6,904 bases of DNA from Alphaproteobacteria bacterium (lineage in GTDB: Bacteria; Pseudomonadota; Alphaproteobacteria; RF32; CAG-239), in assembly GCA_017645485.1 (NCBI GenBank), contig JAGCOI010000159.1:1-6904 (forward strand). Reading direction: 5' to 3'. A program made the position numbers and the translations under genes. This document shows positions 6,432 to 6,904 of this stretch, one piece after another. Each line of letters begins with the position of its first letter. Position 1 is the stretch's first letter. Under the pieces are notes generated by a model, which had not been told where the DNA came from, ran no database searches, and saw nothing but the letters and a program-made list of their open reading frames with translations.

Positions 6432-6904
6432 CTTTTATTTTTAACCCCAAAGCATAAACATCGCTTTTTTTGGCGCCGCTTAACAGGGCAACTTCGGCAA
6501 CGGCCTGTTTGAAAGGCATTTGTTTTAATTTGTTTTTGAGTTCCGTTTTTATATCTATATTTGCTTTTGTTTGTTGCGGTGGGGCGACGAGCAGGACGAT
6601 TTCGCCTTTCGGCGGACAGTGCTCAAAATGTGCAATTAATTCTTCGGCGGTGCCGTTGACGCATTCTTCATAAACTTTTGTGATTTCGCGTGCGACGGCA
6701 ATTTCGCGACCGGCAAAAAAGTCTTTCATAGTTGAAAGGGTGGTCACCAGCCTTGGTGCCGTTTCGTAAAAAATAAGAGTTGTATTAATGTTGCAAAGTT
6801 CGGAAAATAAATTTTGACGGGCTTTTTGTTTGTTTTCGATAAAACCGGCAAATAAAAAACGATTTGAGGGTAAGCCCGATAATTGCAGGGCGGAAATGAC
6901 GGCG
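6424..6904 (-). CDS. rsmI: 16S rRNA (cytidine1402-2'-O)-methyltransferase RsmI, 5' part off the window
   Basis: A SAM-dependent enzyme that 2'-O-methylates C1402 of 16S rRNA in the ribosomal decoding centre. Only the last 159 residues and the TAA stop (6424-6426) are visible; roughly the first 120 of a usual 280 or so lie beyond the right edge. The frame stays open to the edge, so the GTG at 6747 is internal, not the start. Recognisable family blocks in order are SGLPSNRFLFAGF, TLIFYETAPRL, REITKVYEE followed by NGTAEEL, and PPKGEIVLLV. The C-terminal helical domain common in RsmI follows, containing MPFKQAVAEVALLSGAKKSD. It overlaps yraN by eight bases and is probably cotranscribed with it. 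Confidence 0.93.
   Translation of the reverse strand, partial: AVISALQLSGLPSNRFLFAGFIENKQKARQNLFSELCNINTTLIFYETAPRLVTTLSTMKDFFAGREIAVAREITKVYEECVNGTAEELIAHFEHCPPKGEIVLLVAPPQQTKANIDIKTELKNKLKQMPFKQAVAEVALLSGAKKSDVYALGLKIKDE

Noticed and set aside
6424..6747. A separate 107-residue protein starting at GTG 6747
   Set aside because: The frame continues open to the right edge with clear RsmI sequence, so this is the C-terminal part of rsmI.

Overview
The window is AT-rich bacterial chromosome, most likely from an alphaproteobacterium. Two gene orders support this: the tight plsY-dprA-topA operon and the rsmI-yraN pair are both familiar arrangements in that class. The low G+C and the scattered short palindromic repeats would suit an uncultured or host-associated lineage, but no rRNA or other species marker is present, so this placement is inference.

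Layout from left to right. A rho-independent terminator (34-59) closes a gene lying off the left edge. A minus-strand gene for a predicted secreted NG-repeat (MORN/YwqK-like) protein occupies 971-129 and is cut by an in-frame TGA at 312-314. It has its own promoter, with a run of seven G between the -35 and -10 boxes. A roughly 375-base gene-free stretch (1020-1394) holds a cluster of small palindromic repeats. Abutting it, on the minus strand, is an isolated second copy of the last 86 codons of topA (1395-1657). Next comes the plus-strand operon plsY (phospholipid synthesis), dprA (protection of incoming single-stranded DNA) and topA (DNA topoisomerase I). On the right, yraN and rsmI run on the minus strand toward topA, and rsmI is cut by the window edge.

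The most striking feature is the pair of inverted topA 3' ends. The real topA end (5726-5988) and its orphan copy (1395-1657) are both 263 bases long, differ at 16 positions with no gaps, and face each other across the whole operon. Homologous recombination between them would invert a roughly 4.1 kb block carrying plsY, dprA, most of topA and the operon promoter. TopA would stay full length but exchange its last residues for those of the copy. Whether this happens is untested; an old rearrangement scar or an assembly artefact are the main alternatives. The other genes are ordinary housekeeping genes.
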